This document shows positions 1 through 9,561 of a stretch of 64,000 bases of DNA, piece after piece. The DNA comes from Erigeron canadensis. Taxonomy: Eukaryota > Streptophyta > Magnoliopsida > Asterales > Asteraceae. The notes under the pieces were generated by a model that ran no database searches, had not been told where the DNA came from, and worked only from the letters and a program-made list of their open reading frames with translations. The translations under genes and the position numbers were made by a program. Position 1 is the stretch's first letter. Every line of letters begins with the position of its first letter. Location: assembly GCF_010389155.1 (NCBI RefSeq), contig NC_057767.1, positions 6,307,765 to 6,371,764 on the forward strand, read 5' to 3'.

Positions 1-1515
1 TCAGCAAGTTGATCATCAGTGGGGATGAAGTAGATTTCAACATGCCCCTTCATGACATGGTCACGAATGAAGTGATACCTAATATCGATGTGTTTTGTTT
101 TGGAATGCTGAACAGGATTATGTATGATGACAATAGCACTTGTATTGTCACACATGATGGGGATCTTAGAGAAATCTAAGTCATAGTCAGCGAGTTGGTT
201 TTTCATCCAGAGGACTTGAGCACAGCAACTCGCTGCTGATACATACTCTGCTTCAGCAGTGGAGATGGAAGCTGTATGATGTTTCTTACTAAACCAACTA
301 GTCAGCCTCCCCCCCCCCCCCCAACAGTTGACATCCACAACTGGTACTTTTCCTATCTAACATGCAGCCAACATAGTCAGAGTCAGAGTATGCCACTAGG
401 TCAAAGTTGGAATCTTTGGGATACCAAAGACCCAAGGTGGAAGTTCCTTTAAGATATTTAAAGATACGCTTGACAGCAAGTAAATGAGACTCCCTGGGGG
501 ATGCTTGATATCTTGCACAATGGCAAGTAGCAAACATGATATCAGAACGACTCACTGTGAGATACATCAGCGAGCCAATCATCCCACGATAGTGAGTGGG
601 GTTCACATGCTTCCCATCTAGGTCAGCATGGAGATTATTTGGAGGAGACATATGAGTGGGCTTAAGAGTTATATTTGTCATATCAAACTTAGCCAGCATG
701 TCTCGAATGTATTTTTCTTGGTTTATAAAATGCCATCAGGGAGTTGACGAATTTGTAAACCAAGGAAGAAGGTTAGTTCACCCATCATACTCATTTCAAA
801 GTGAGATGACATCAGTGAACTAAACTTTTTGCAAAGTTTCTTGCTGGAGGATCCAAAGATAATGTCATTTACATAAATTTGGACATATAGGACATGAACA
901 CCCTTTCTATAGATAAAGAGGGTGCTGTCAATGGATCCTCGTTGAAACTCGTTAGAAAGAAGGAATTCAGAGAGAGTGTCATACCAAGCTCTAGGAGCTT
1001 GTTTAAGACCATATAAGGCCTTATACAAACGATAGACATGGTGTGGTTTGGCTGGATCTTCAAAACCAGGTGGCTGCTCCACATAAACTTCTTCTTCGAG
1101 TTTTCCATTCAGGAAAGCACTCTTAACATCCATTTGATATACAGTGAAGTTTCGATGAGCAGCATGTGACAAGAATAAGCGTATAGCCTCAAGTCTGGCC
1201 ACTGGAGCAAAGGTTTCGTCATAATCAACACCTTTCTTCTTGGAGGTAACCTTGTGCAACCAATCTAGCATTGTTACGAATAACTACACCATCTTCGTCC
1301 ATTTTATTCCTATAAACCCATTTAGTTCCAATGGGTTCCTTGCCATGAGGTAAAGGAACCAGAAACCAGACATGCTGTCTTTGGAATTGAGTTAGTTCCT
1401 CTTGCATGGCAGCAACCCATGATGGGTCAACTATTGCTTCTCCAATATTTTTGGGAGTGATCATTGACAAGAATTTTACATAAAGGCATGTATTTCTAGT
1501 TGCTGATTGAGTCAT
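1..1515 (-). pseudogene. copia reverse transcriptase and RNase H, broken
   Basis: RT begins in one frame (1225-1515, with KWVYRNKMDEDG and ARLVAQGY). It shifts frame into 723-1271 ([38 protein letters not shown]), then shifts again into 298-699 (RNase H side). The catalytic box reads YVND rather than YVDD, so one of the two metal-binding aspartates is replaced by Asn. A run of 14 C at 309-322 throws the RNase H out of frame. The remaining 290 bases carry the CDNTSAI and KHIDIRYHF motifs and run off the window. The element is therefore not autonomous. Confidence 0.9.
309..322. repeat. Poly-C run (14 nt) in copia RNase H
   Basis: Fourteen consecutive C on the plus strand replace what should be a short Gly-Gly-containing coding stretch on the minus strand. 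The RNase H frame changes at this point. It may be real homopolymer slippage or a sequencing/assembly error. Confidence 0.9.
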
Positions 1516-1686
1516 AATGCCCTGCTGAAGATCACCAATTACTTGGTGAGCAGGATGACTAGAAGTCCATTTAAGTGCTGGAACACTTGATGAACCAAGT
1601 AAAGGGACAACGGAAGACTGGGGAATTGGTTCAGCAGGAGAATTATAAGAAGAGAGATAAATGGTTATAGATGGTTCAATAGGAAT

Positions 1687-3344
1687 TTAATCAGTGGAAC
1701 CATTTGACTGGTTAGAGTCATCATTTATCATGGGGTCATCAGCAGACTCCAAATTTTTAACATTAGCTGAAGCATCATGAAACTCTTCTTCAGCTGAGTC
1801 ATCAACTTGCACATCATCAGCCAGAGATCTAGGTTTGGCTGATGCAGTATGGATTGACCTCAAAATAGGCTCAATTGTGTAGATATGAGCAACAACTTGC
1901 TCAAGTTCAGCTTCTGCTGAACTTTCCTCTATGGGTTGCTGATTGACAGGAGTCAACGACCAAGAAGCATCAACAAATGAGTCAGTAGCCTCCATAGGAG
2001 GATCAGTGAGCTCATTGAATATCACTTCAGTAGATGAAGATTGGATATCTTTGAGAGCTGAAGAGCTTTCATCAAAAGTGACATGAATGGATTCATCTAC
2101 TTTTTGAAGACGAGTATTAAATACTCTGAAAGCCTTGCTAATGGCAGAATATCCAACAAAATAACCATCATCAGCTTTAGGATCAAATTTACCAAGATGA
2201 TCCTAATTATTAAGAATGAAGACAGGACAACGAAATATATGGAAGTATTTGATTTGTGGTTTCTTGCCTCTCAAAATTTCATATACTGTCTTGTCATGTT
2301 TTTGACAATGAGACAACGATTTTGAGTGTGGCAAGCAGTGCTGACAGCTTCTGCCCAAAACCTGCTGGGCAGAGAGGATTCGCTGAGCATAGTACGTGCT
2401 GCCTCAATGAGAGTTCTGTTTCTCATTTCAGGTACACCATTTTGCTCAGGGGTTCTAGTAGAGGAGAAGTTTTGTGAGATCCCTTGATCAACACAAAATG
2501 ATTCAAGAGTGTGGTTTCTAAACTCAGTGCCATGGTCACTTCTGAGTTCTTTAACCCTTATGCTGTTGAGGTTTTCCATTTTCTTGATGAATTTAATGAT
2601 TTCATCAGCATCATCACTCTTGGAGTGAAGAAAGATGGTCCAAGTATATCGTGAATATTCATCCACAATAACTAAAGTGTATCTGCTACCCTTTAAACTA
2701 TGGACGTTCACTGGACCAAAAAGGTCCATGTGAAGAAGATGAAAACAGCCCTTAACAGAGTTGGCTTGTTTTGTTTTAAAAGTAGATCTATGGCTTTTAC
2801 CCATTTTACAAGCACCACAGAGTCTATCTTTTTCAAAAGAGAGAGGAGGAAGGCCACGAACAAGGTTCTTTTTGGCCAATGAGTTAATGGTTTTAAAATT
2901 CACATGCGACATACGCTTGTGCCATAACCAATTTGATTCAGATGCTGACTTTGCAAAGAAACAAGTCTCACTATCAGTTTTGATAGAAGTGAAGTCTACA
3001 AGATATACATCTCTTTTTCTTGGTGCTACCAAGACGACTTCCTTGTTAATATTTACAACAGTGCCTTGATGCTTATCAAGAATCACTTTGTAGTCAGCAT
3101 CACAAAGTTGACTAATGCTTATGAGATTATGTTTTAATCCATTTACATAAGCAACTTTGGAGAATTTTATAAGACCATTAGAAAGAAGACCATACCCTTC
3201 AGTTTGTCTAGTAGAGTTATCACCAAATACTACAGTAGGACCAGGTGCCTCTGTATAGTTATCCAGCAGGGACTTAGAGCTAGTCATGTGCTTTGAACAA
3301 CCACTGTCCAAATACCACACTCCTTTTCCCATTGAGCCCTGCAT
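1687..3344 (-). pseudogene. copia protease and integrase
   Basis: The block opens with an aspartic-protease site (WYLDSGCSKHMT near 3320). It continues with the integrase HHCC-type zinc finger (HKRMSH...CGACKMGK, about 2900-2780). The integrase core follows, with the first Asp in HMDLFGP, the second in RSDHGTEF and the Glu after EQNGVPE; the usual Asn-Gly-Val-Ala/Glu context is slightly altered. The frame breaks at about 2271. A second acidic reading frame (1687-2025) corresponds to the integrase C-terminal linker before the RT. Broken frames mean no intact integrase. Confidence 0.88.
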
Positions 3345-3361
3345 GGATACAATAGAAGGAT

Positions 3362-5293
3362 TTAGGCAAGTTCGCTTTGAAACTCATCGATGGCCATGTC
3401 AGCAAGGTTAAGGGTAGGTACTTCAGAGGTAACTGTTGGCTCTGTTGAGAGAGCATCCTCAAGAGTGGGATAATTACCCACATCGGCGTACCCAAAGGAA
3501 GGATCATTTTCATCAAAGGGCATGATATTAGTCCCATTGCTTTGGAGATATACATAGCTGCTGACTACGTCAGGAGCACAGTATTCAACCAGCATAGCTG
3601 GATGTCCCCATGCATTGGAAATGACCCTTTGAGAATAATGAATTTCAATGTGCTGAGAAGAGATATACTCAGCAACATTTGTTCCAATGACAGAAGAGGT
3701 GTCACTGGATCTAGGTTCAGAAGAAGGATTCTCACTGATCCTAGTAGACGAGGAAGATGCTCCAGCAGACATAGAAGAATTTGGTTGTATAACAACCTCT
3801 GGAGCATCCTTTGAGCTTACACTTCCACATTCAGAGGCAACATGTCCTCTGCTGCTACGTAGATAGCATTTCTTGTCAGAAGGATTGCCTTTTTGACCTT
3901 GAATGAGAAAGTCTCTTAGCTGAGATGAAAGATCATTGACTCGCTGAGTAATCTCATTGATTTGAGGATAAGAGGAGGAAGATGCCTACCTTTTTGTTTA
4001 GACTTTGATTTGTTCCTTTGTTTAAGTCTGGGAGGAGGCATCTGAGGAACATGACCAAGAATGGATTGACCATTGTGATCATGATGATTTTGTGATCCCT
4101 GAATCATTGTCCATGCTTGTTTTCCAGCAGGGTAGGAAGAAGAGGAGAGACCCTGATGTGATTGAAGCACTCTTTTAGGAGCGATGGGTCTAGATTGGTG
4201 ATTTGGAGTTGCTGACCTCATTTTCCTATGAGGCAGATACTCCCTGTTTGAGACAGAGGATTAAACATGCTGATTTGGCATTTGTCCTCTTTGTGGGGTT
4301 ATGGGTCTCACTTGCTGATGTGGCAAGTGTCCTCGCTGAGGAGTAACAGGTCTCACTTGCTGATGTGGCAAGTGTCCTCGTTGAGGAGTAACAGACCTAT
4401 TTTGAGAAGGTAACCTTCTTCTTTGAGGAGTGTTATACCTTGGAGTGGACCAAGCTGGCACAGACTGAGGTGTCTGACCATGAGGTTGAGCATCAGCAGG
4501 TACATCCTTTGAGGGAAGTAATTGCTGATGTCTAGCATCAGCGAACCTAACACGTCTTTTCATTAGACGGTCATGCTGGTCATCCTTGTGACAAACATGA
4601 GCAGGCTCTTGTTGAGAAGAGGAAGAAGATTGAGCACATGAAGATTACTGACTGATTGGCTTCACTCTCAGAGGAGTGTTGTAGTCATAGGACACAGCAA
4701 CAGTGCTTCTTTTAAAGGGTTCAGCAGATTTGATGGAAAGCTGCTAGGGAGCAATGGGTTTATAACCATCACTTGAGATGTCCCCTTTAAAAGTTCTTGG
4801 AGAAGAGTGTTGAATTCTACCTTCATGTGGCATTATTCCAACACTAGGAAGGTGAGAAAACATGTTATTGGTGCTAGTTGAAGAATTAGCACCTTTTACC
4901 TTAGTAGAGGTAGAGGATTCGCTGGTGGAGGAAGAAGGGGGTAGCACCAACATCCATTTCAGAATGGTAATCATTTTGTCCTTTGACAAAATACCACTTT
5001 TTCATCTCTTCGGGAGAGATAGTAGAGGAAGGAGGAATAGAAATTTCAGGTTTCACATCATCATTAAACAAGTCAGCAAGTGAAGCAGCAACGTCAAAGT
5101 CGCCACCAATCACTGCCTGAACCTGAGCAGGGACTTGTTCACTTAGGCACTGATGATGAAACCTGGAAGCTTTTGACCATGAGGTCACAATCTTCTTTAG
5201 ATTTGAAACTTCAGCCTTGAGTTTTTCATTCTCAAGTTGAAGTTTTTGAGTCATTAACTCATGAGATTGAAGTTCTACATCAACATTTTTCAA
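3362..5293 (-). pseudogene. copia gag-protease spacer with coiled coil and 15-residue repeats
   Basis: About 1.9 kb separates the zinc knuckle from the protease, longer than in compact copia elements. The first part (4901-5293) has a short heptad-like coiled coil around ENEKLKAEVSNLKK. Then come low-complexity Ser/Thr/Pro/Gln regions in several frames: a 15-residue Pro/Gln/Arg repeat (4261-4563) and a Ser-rich block with an FQSELA end (3362-3772). The frames differ between blocks, so several frameshifts are present. I recognise no enzymatic domain; the extended linker is typical of large-gag copia elements. Confidence 0.6.
4266..4445 (-). repeat. 45-bp coding tandem repeat inside the copia element
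   Basis: A 45-base unit (start TGCTGATGTGGCAAG on the plus strand) occurs about three times with few differences and a fourth, more diverged partial unit. It encodes a 15-residue repeat built around PQRGHLPHQQVRP on the minus strand. The period is an exact multiple of three, so the frame is preserved through the array. Confidence 0.85.
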
Positions 5294-5325
5294 TTTCGAG
5301 AGTTTTTTAGATTTTTCACTTAACT

Positions 5326-6786
5326 CTATGCCAGCAGAGAAAGTTTAGATTGAAGTTCAGTACATAGAGTTTCTACAAACTGAAGATCATATGACAAAGA
5401 CTCAATAATTTTGGTCTTATCATCATCTGAAGAGGAGAAAAGAGAATGTACCTTCTTGACAGTAACGTTTACCCACTGACTTGAGGAGACTTGATCTTTC
5501 GTCAGCGCATCACCATCAGTGAGTGCCATCAAGCACATGGTGTCAACATAATCTTCATCGTCTGACTCATCGGAGTCAGCCCAATCATGTTCTTCAGCAA
5601 CCAGCCTTTTAGCTGGTGTTTTGGCCTCCTCAGTTTCAGCCATCTTAGCCTTCAGCTGATAGTATTTGTTCCTGTACTCATCAGCAGACTTAGAAGAGTT
5701 AGCTTTAGGAGCTGCTGGAGTGGAAATAGAAACCCTGCACTCCTTTTGGTAATGGCCTTTTCTGCCACACCTCCAACATTCTTCCTGTGATTTATCAATA
5801 TGAGGGTTGTAAGGAGCAACCGACTTACGATTGTTCCATTTTTTGGAATATTTCTTTCCAGCAAGAAGAGCAAATTCCATGAAGTTACTAATATCTCCTG
5901 TTTTTTCATTTGCATCAAGCTCGTCAACAAGAGTTTGAATAGAAGACGGAAGATTTGAGGTGCTGGCACCATCATAGAGATTGATGGGCTCAGCAAAGAT
6001 AAGAGCAAGAGGGTCAGAAATAGGGTAGGCAGACGTGCTGGAAGAGTTAGAAGGGCCAGCATGTCTTTGAGCTTCAGCAGATGCTGGAATGTTTTAAGCC
6101 AGAGCCTTCTCTTCAAATTGAAAAGTGCCAAATAGTTCCTCAAGATCGAAATTTTGGATCTACTTGGTGGTACGAAGGATTTGTCTCAAATTTTGCCACT
6201 TAGGAGGAAGAGAATCGATGAATTTATGACATACTTCAAAATTATCATGAGTAATGCCAACATTTGTCATATCATTGAGCAACCCTTTAAAACGAGTATA
6301 AGTGCCCTCAAGACTTTCATCGAGAAGAGAGAAGAAATTTTCATATGCACGTTTTAAATCAATTTTCTTGGTTTTTATTAGGTCAGCAGATCCTTCATAG
6401 GTGCTGACCAGTCTATCCCATACTTCTTTTGAAGAGGGATATTTGATGATGAGCTTCATGATGTCAGTAGGGAGAGTAACAACAATCATGTTTTTAAGCC
6501 TGGCATCAAGATTAACCAGCTTACGCTCTTCATCGGACCATTGGACCTCTGGTTTTACCAGGTCAGTCACAATCTCAGGAACATCAGGTGTGGCTCCTGG
6601 AGTTCTTTGGACATACATGGGTATATATGGACCCTCAGTTAATATAGTTATTAAGTAAGGTTCCACACTAGTGATGTGAAGAAGCATTCTGTCCTTCCAA
6701 GACCCAAAATCTTTGGGCTCGAATTTAGGAGGAGTAGACACATAACCAAAGTCACGTGTGTTCACAAGGCTGGGAACGGAAGTCAT
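5326..6786 (-). pseudogene. copia gag, interrupted
   Basis: The start at 6786 opens 208 codons of capsid-like gag, including a retrotransposon-type UBN2/gag helical region with WxRLxxTYEG-like spacing. It is stopped by TAG at 6160. The same frame resumes and contains a CCHC zinc knuckle (CWRCGRKGHYQKEC, near 5780), then an acidic stretch rich in Asp/Glu/Ser, ending with TAG at 5326. At least one further in-frame stop lies between 6160 and 5880. The knuckle binds nucleic acid in functional relatives. The interrupted frame marks this as a decayed copy. Confidence 0.85.
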
Positions 6787-6870
6787 GTTCTTGTTTTAAA
6801 GAAAAGAGAAGAACATAAATTAATGTAAACACAAGAAAGCAAACAAATCTTGTTCCAATGATTTAGGAAT

Positions 6871-6886
6871 GGTGGCTCTGATACCA
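6871..6886 (-). other. Primer-binding site, initiator tRNA-Met type
   Basis: The minus strand reads TGGTATCAGAGCCACC two bases after the LTR end. TGGTATCAGAGC is the usual plant copia primer-binding site, complementary to the 3' end of initiator methionine tRNA. It fixes the orientation of the element and the inner edge of the 5' LTR. Confidence 0.92.
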
Positions 6887-7186
6887 CTTGATAGTCTACG
6901 GATTGCACAACTTGTATTATAATTAAACTAGACAAGAAAGTAAATAAGAAGATAATCAACAAGAATAATAACAAGTTCAAATGTAACAAATCTATGCAAG
7001 TATAATCATATGTATCATTGATTAAACAATGAATACATGGTTGATATTACAAACTTGACTTATGAGAATACAAATGAACAAAGTAATTGCTAAGTCTAGA
7101 CACACTATAAACTTAAACAATTACAAGCAAAGTAACACACACTTTTTCAAGGTGACTAACACACTTGATATGTTGCGGTTGTGTTG

Positions 7187-7196
7187 CCTTTTATAG
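7187..7196 (-). promoter_or_regulatory. Probable TATA box of the copia 5' LTR
   Basis: The minus strand reads CTATAAAAGG, a good plant TATA consensus, placed mid-LTR as expected for the U3/R promoter. Transcription start would be about 30 bases further along the minus strand. There is no expression evidence. Confidence 0.5.
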
Positions 7197-7487
7197 AGGA
7201 GAATTAGGGCAACACAACCTTACAATGATAGTGAATCGATGGTGGTTGTCGACATTTCATTGGCTCGAAGTACTTGCATGCATGAGACTTTGTCTTTTTT
7301 ACCAAACCGGGTATGAAATTGAAAACCCTTGCCTTGGTCCCAACTGTACCTTTGTCATACAAGGCAAATTACAGTTGGAAGAACCACCATGTGACTCTTG
7401 TCTTCATCTGGTTTGAATTCTTCCCGCCATGACAAACTTTTGGGCAGCATACAAACCATTGAAGAGAGTCACTGGACTGGCTGATGA

Positions 7488-7512
7488 CTCGCTGACGACG
7501 TATGTCAGCGAG
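7488..7512. repeat. 9-bp perfect inverted repeat in copia LTR
   Basis: CTCGCTGAC and GTCAGCGAG are perfect reverse complements separated by seven bases (GACGTAT). They lie about 30 bases inside the outer end of the LTR. CAGCGA half-sites recur close by (7522-7528). Confidence 0.8.
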
Positions 7513-7594
7513 CAAGTCTTATCAGCGAATCCAAGACTCAACAAAAAAGATAATATAAATCGATGCATTTTAATATATATATATATATATATAT

Positions 7595-7784
7595 GGGGGA
7601 TGGGAATATAAGGCTGTCGGGTATTTAAGCTTAGGTGTGGAACACTCATAGATTGTTTTTTTAATCCATAAAAATCATGGGGGCTCATGCATTTATTCGT
7701 TAAAGAAGAAATAATAAAATATTAGTATGTGAGGGGTTCCATACCTAAGCTTAGGTGTCGGACAACCTTATATTCCCTTTTCCC
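7595..7784. mobile_element. MITE, about 190 bp, long terminal inverted repeats (copy 1)
   Basis: The first about 60 bases (GGGAATATAAGGCTGTC...TAAGCTTAGGTGTGGAAC) are the imperfect reverse complement of the last about 60. Only about 70 AT-rich bases lie between. Both ends are flanked by TA repeats, so a TA target is likely but cannot be proven. A sister copy lies at 8037-8234. Confidence 0.75.
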
Positions 7785-8036
7785 TATATATATATAACGA
7801 ATGTAGTAATAAAGTAAGTCGAGCTACTCAGGATCACCCCTTAATAGAAAGACTTGAGGTTGAGCTAATGGAACCCAATCCAATTTAAACATTAACTGAT
7901 TGGCGCTGATGTGGTTGAAAAAACATGAGGGGAGAAGTGGGGAAGATGTAGTTGTTACGAAAAATAGCCTAATCACCTAATAGGTAATAGAGTAATAATT
8001 TAGTAATATATATAGCATAATATATATATATATATA

Positions 8037-8234
8037 AGAGAAAAGTAAATATGTGGTTGTTAGATACCTAAGTTTAGGTATAGAACATCTCACATATAAT
8101 AATAATTTTTTTAATATTTACTGTATAATGAATAAATGATAGGAACCCCATATTTTTTGTGGATTAAAATATAAAGATGTGATGAGTTCTACACCAAAAC
8201 TTAGTATCTAACATCCACAAAATCCTTATCCTCT
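8037..8234. mobile_element. MITE, about 198 bp (copy 2 of the same family)
   Basis: The left arm contains GTTAGATACCTAAGTTTAGG and the right arm its imperfect reverse complement. The internal blocks TAGAACATCTCACAT and the centre match the element at 7595-7784 in order. It too sits between TATATA runs. The copies are clearly diverged, so the insertions are not recent. Confidence 0.72.
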
Positions 8235-8359
8235 ATATATAATAGTATATACATATACTTGTAACAATCTTAATCATATACATATACTTGTAACAATCTT
8301 AATCAGTGAGAACTTAAATAATCTGGTTAGCAAAATATAGCATGTTATAAAGTAGTACT

Positions 8360-8640
8360 TGCGGCAGCGCCATTACTACCGCCACTAGACTCCGCCGCTA
8401 CTACACACCGCCTCCGCCTCCACCACCACCATCAGTACTACTACCAGCTCAGCTCAGCTCAGCTGCAACTGCTACTCCTGTGCTACTATTACCACTATAA
8501 CTACTACCACTATTGCTACTACTACCACTACACTACTTCTACTACTACTCCCCCTCCTCTACAACTCCTGCTACTATTATTTCTAGTCTGCTACTACCAC
8601 CACGACCACTACTGCCACTGCTACTAATAACAATACGAGT
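8360..8640. repeat. Degenerate CTA/CCA/GCC trinucleotide-rich tract
   Basis: The plus strand is dominated by CTACTACCA-like triplets, including CCGCCTCCGCCTCC and four copies of CAGCT (8448-8468). It is pyrimidine-biased on the plus strand. Any reading frame across it is low complexity (Leu/Pro/Thr), so I do not call a gene. Confidence 0.75.
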
Positions 8641-9049
8641 AATAATAATGGTTTTTTATGGCTTGAAACAAGAAAACAAACCAAAGATTTCATTGCTTGG
8701 ACCAAAACTTTGGCTCGTTTATTCTCCTGACAAAAAACTCAAATCAAAGCCAAGCTTGTTGCCCGTTTGCCTTCTATTTCTTTACAGCTTTTAGCTGATA
8801 TTAATGATCGTATAACTTTTTAGTTAATTAAAAAAAGAAAAAGAGCCAAGCTTGATCTGTTAAAAACATTCTCAAGCCAAGCTCAAGGTTACAAATAAGT
8901 TTAAGAAATATCTCAAGCCCCGTTACTTTAAAAGAGCCGGGTGACTCAGCTTTATCAATCCGTCACTTGAAACTTATAAGTTACAAGTTTAATGAAGTTG
9001 TAAAAACACGTTAACCATATTATAACATTAAAAAAACAAAAGCAATTAC

Positions 9050-9561
9050 CCGTTGGCAACGTGCTTGGGTTCCCACCCAGCAATGTTACTGGCATCAAAA
9101 AGTGTTTTTCTCCACAATTCAGCTTTGGTGACGTTTTTCGCCTCTTGTTTGGCAAATGCTTCTCCGAAGTTCCCTTCTTGATTCCTAACTTGCGAGGGAT
9201 CAACGTCATAGAAAATGGGCATGACGATTAGCCCCTTCTCATCCATGCATTTCATAATATATGAAAGTTCGTCTAAACACCAAGAAGAATCCGCATAGTT
9301 TTTGGAGAACACTATGACAGCAATATGTGATTCTTCGATAGCCTTGAACAAAGACGGACCGATGCAATCACCACGGAGAAGTGCTTCATCATCCTTGTAA
9401 ACGCGGATAATTCGTTGTACAAGAGCCGAGTGGAGATGATCCACAAAGGTGTTGCGTGTATCCTCTCCCCTAAAACTAAGAAATACATCATATTTCCACA
9501 CTCGTGAAGCAGAGGCGTGAGCAGAGTTTGAAGATGATGAAGATGCCATTGACGTTTCCAA
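9050..9561 (-). CDS. TNL-1: intact TIR-domain exon without NB-ARC
   Basis: The exon encodes 170 residues: a Ser-rich start, then a full TIR domain from [13 protein letters not shown] (about residue 24) through PIFYDVDPSQVR to NIAGWEPKHVANG. The SSWCLDEL segment carries the conserved Glu used by catalytically active TIR NADases. The exon ends AACGG before GTAATT, the same donor and phase 2 as in the three other TIR exons of the window. No NB-ARC exon follows before the copia element, which starts 1.5 kb downstream. The start is at 9561 (Met1) or 9549 (Met5, matching the paralogs). It may be a TIR-only protein that reads into the intron, or the remnant of a TNL cut by rearrangement. Confidence 0.8.

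Larger units (their letters stand above)
1..7543 (-). mobile_element. Ty1/copia LTR retrotransposon, degenerate, 3' end outside window
   Basis: Reading the minus strand from 7543 downward gives 5' LTR, primer-binding site, gag with a CCHC knuckle, protease, integrase, reverse transcriptase and RNase H, which is the copia order. The RNase H still runs at base 1, so the 3' LTR and polypurine tract are outside the window. Coding blocks lie in different frames and carry in-frame stops, so this copy cannot make an intact polyprotein. A large gag with coiled coil and a protease site of the form DSGCSKHMT resemble the Sirevirus (Maximus/SIRE) lineage; that assignment is inference. The matching TSD cannot be checked because only one end is visible. 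Confidence 0.93.
6889..7543 (-). repeat. 5' LTR of the copia element (about 655 bp)
   Basis: On the minus strand the segment begins TGTTGAGTCTTGG at 7543 and ends ACTATCA at 6889, giving TG...CA ends, and it is followed after two bases by a primer-binding site. A TATA motif lies about 350 bp into it. The outer boundary is inferred from the TG end, because the second LTR is outside the window. The first part of the LTR holds a perfect 9-bp inverted repeat at 7488-7512. Confidence 0.75.
7544..9049. other. Non-coding: two MITEs, TA microsatellites, CTA/CCA-rich tract
   Basis: No gene is visible. The stretch holds (TA)n at about 7572-7594, two related MITEs (listed separately), a duplicated 28-bp motif near 8248-8302 (CATATACTTGTAACAATCTTAATCA class) and a degenerate trinucleotide region at 8360-8640. 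From about 8650 to 9040 the DNA is unremarkable and AT-rich; its last part is the former intron after the TIR exon of TNL-1. Confidence 0.7.

Noticed and set aside
2083..3069. Plus-strand open frames opposite the copia integrase
   Set aside because: They are antisense shadows of a well-recognised minus-strand integrase and have no own signals.
8513..8794. 93-codon plus-strand frame in the CTA/CCA tract
   Set aside because: Leu/Pro/Thr low complexity from a trinucleotide repeat; no homology signs.
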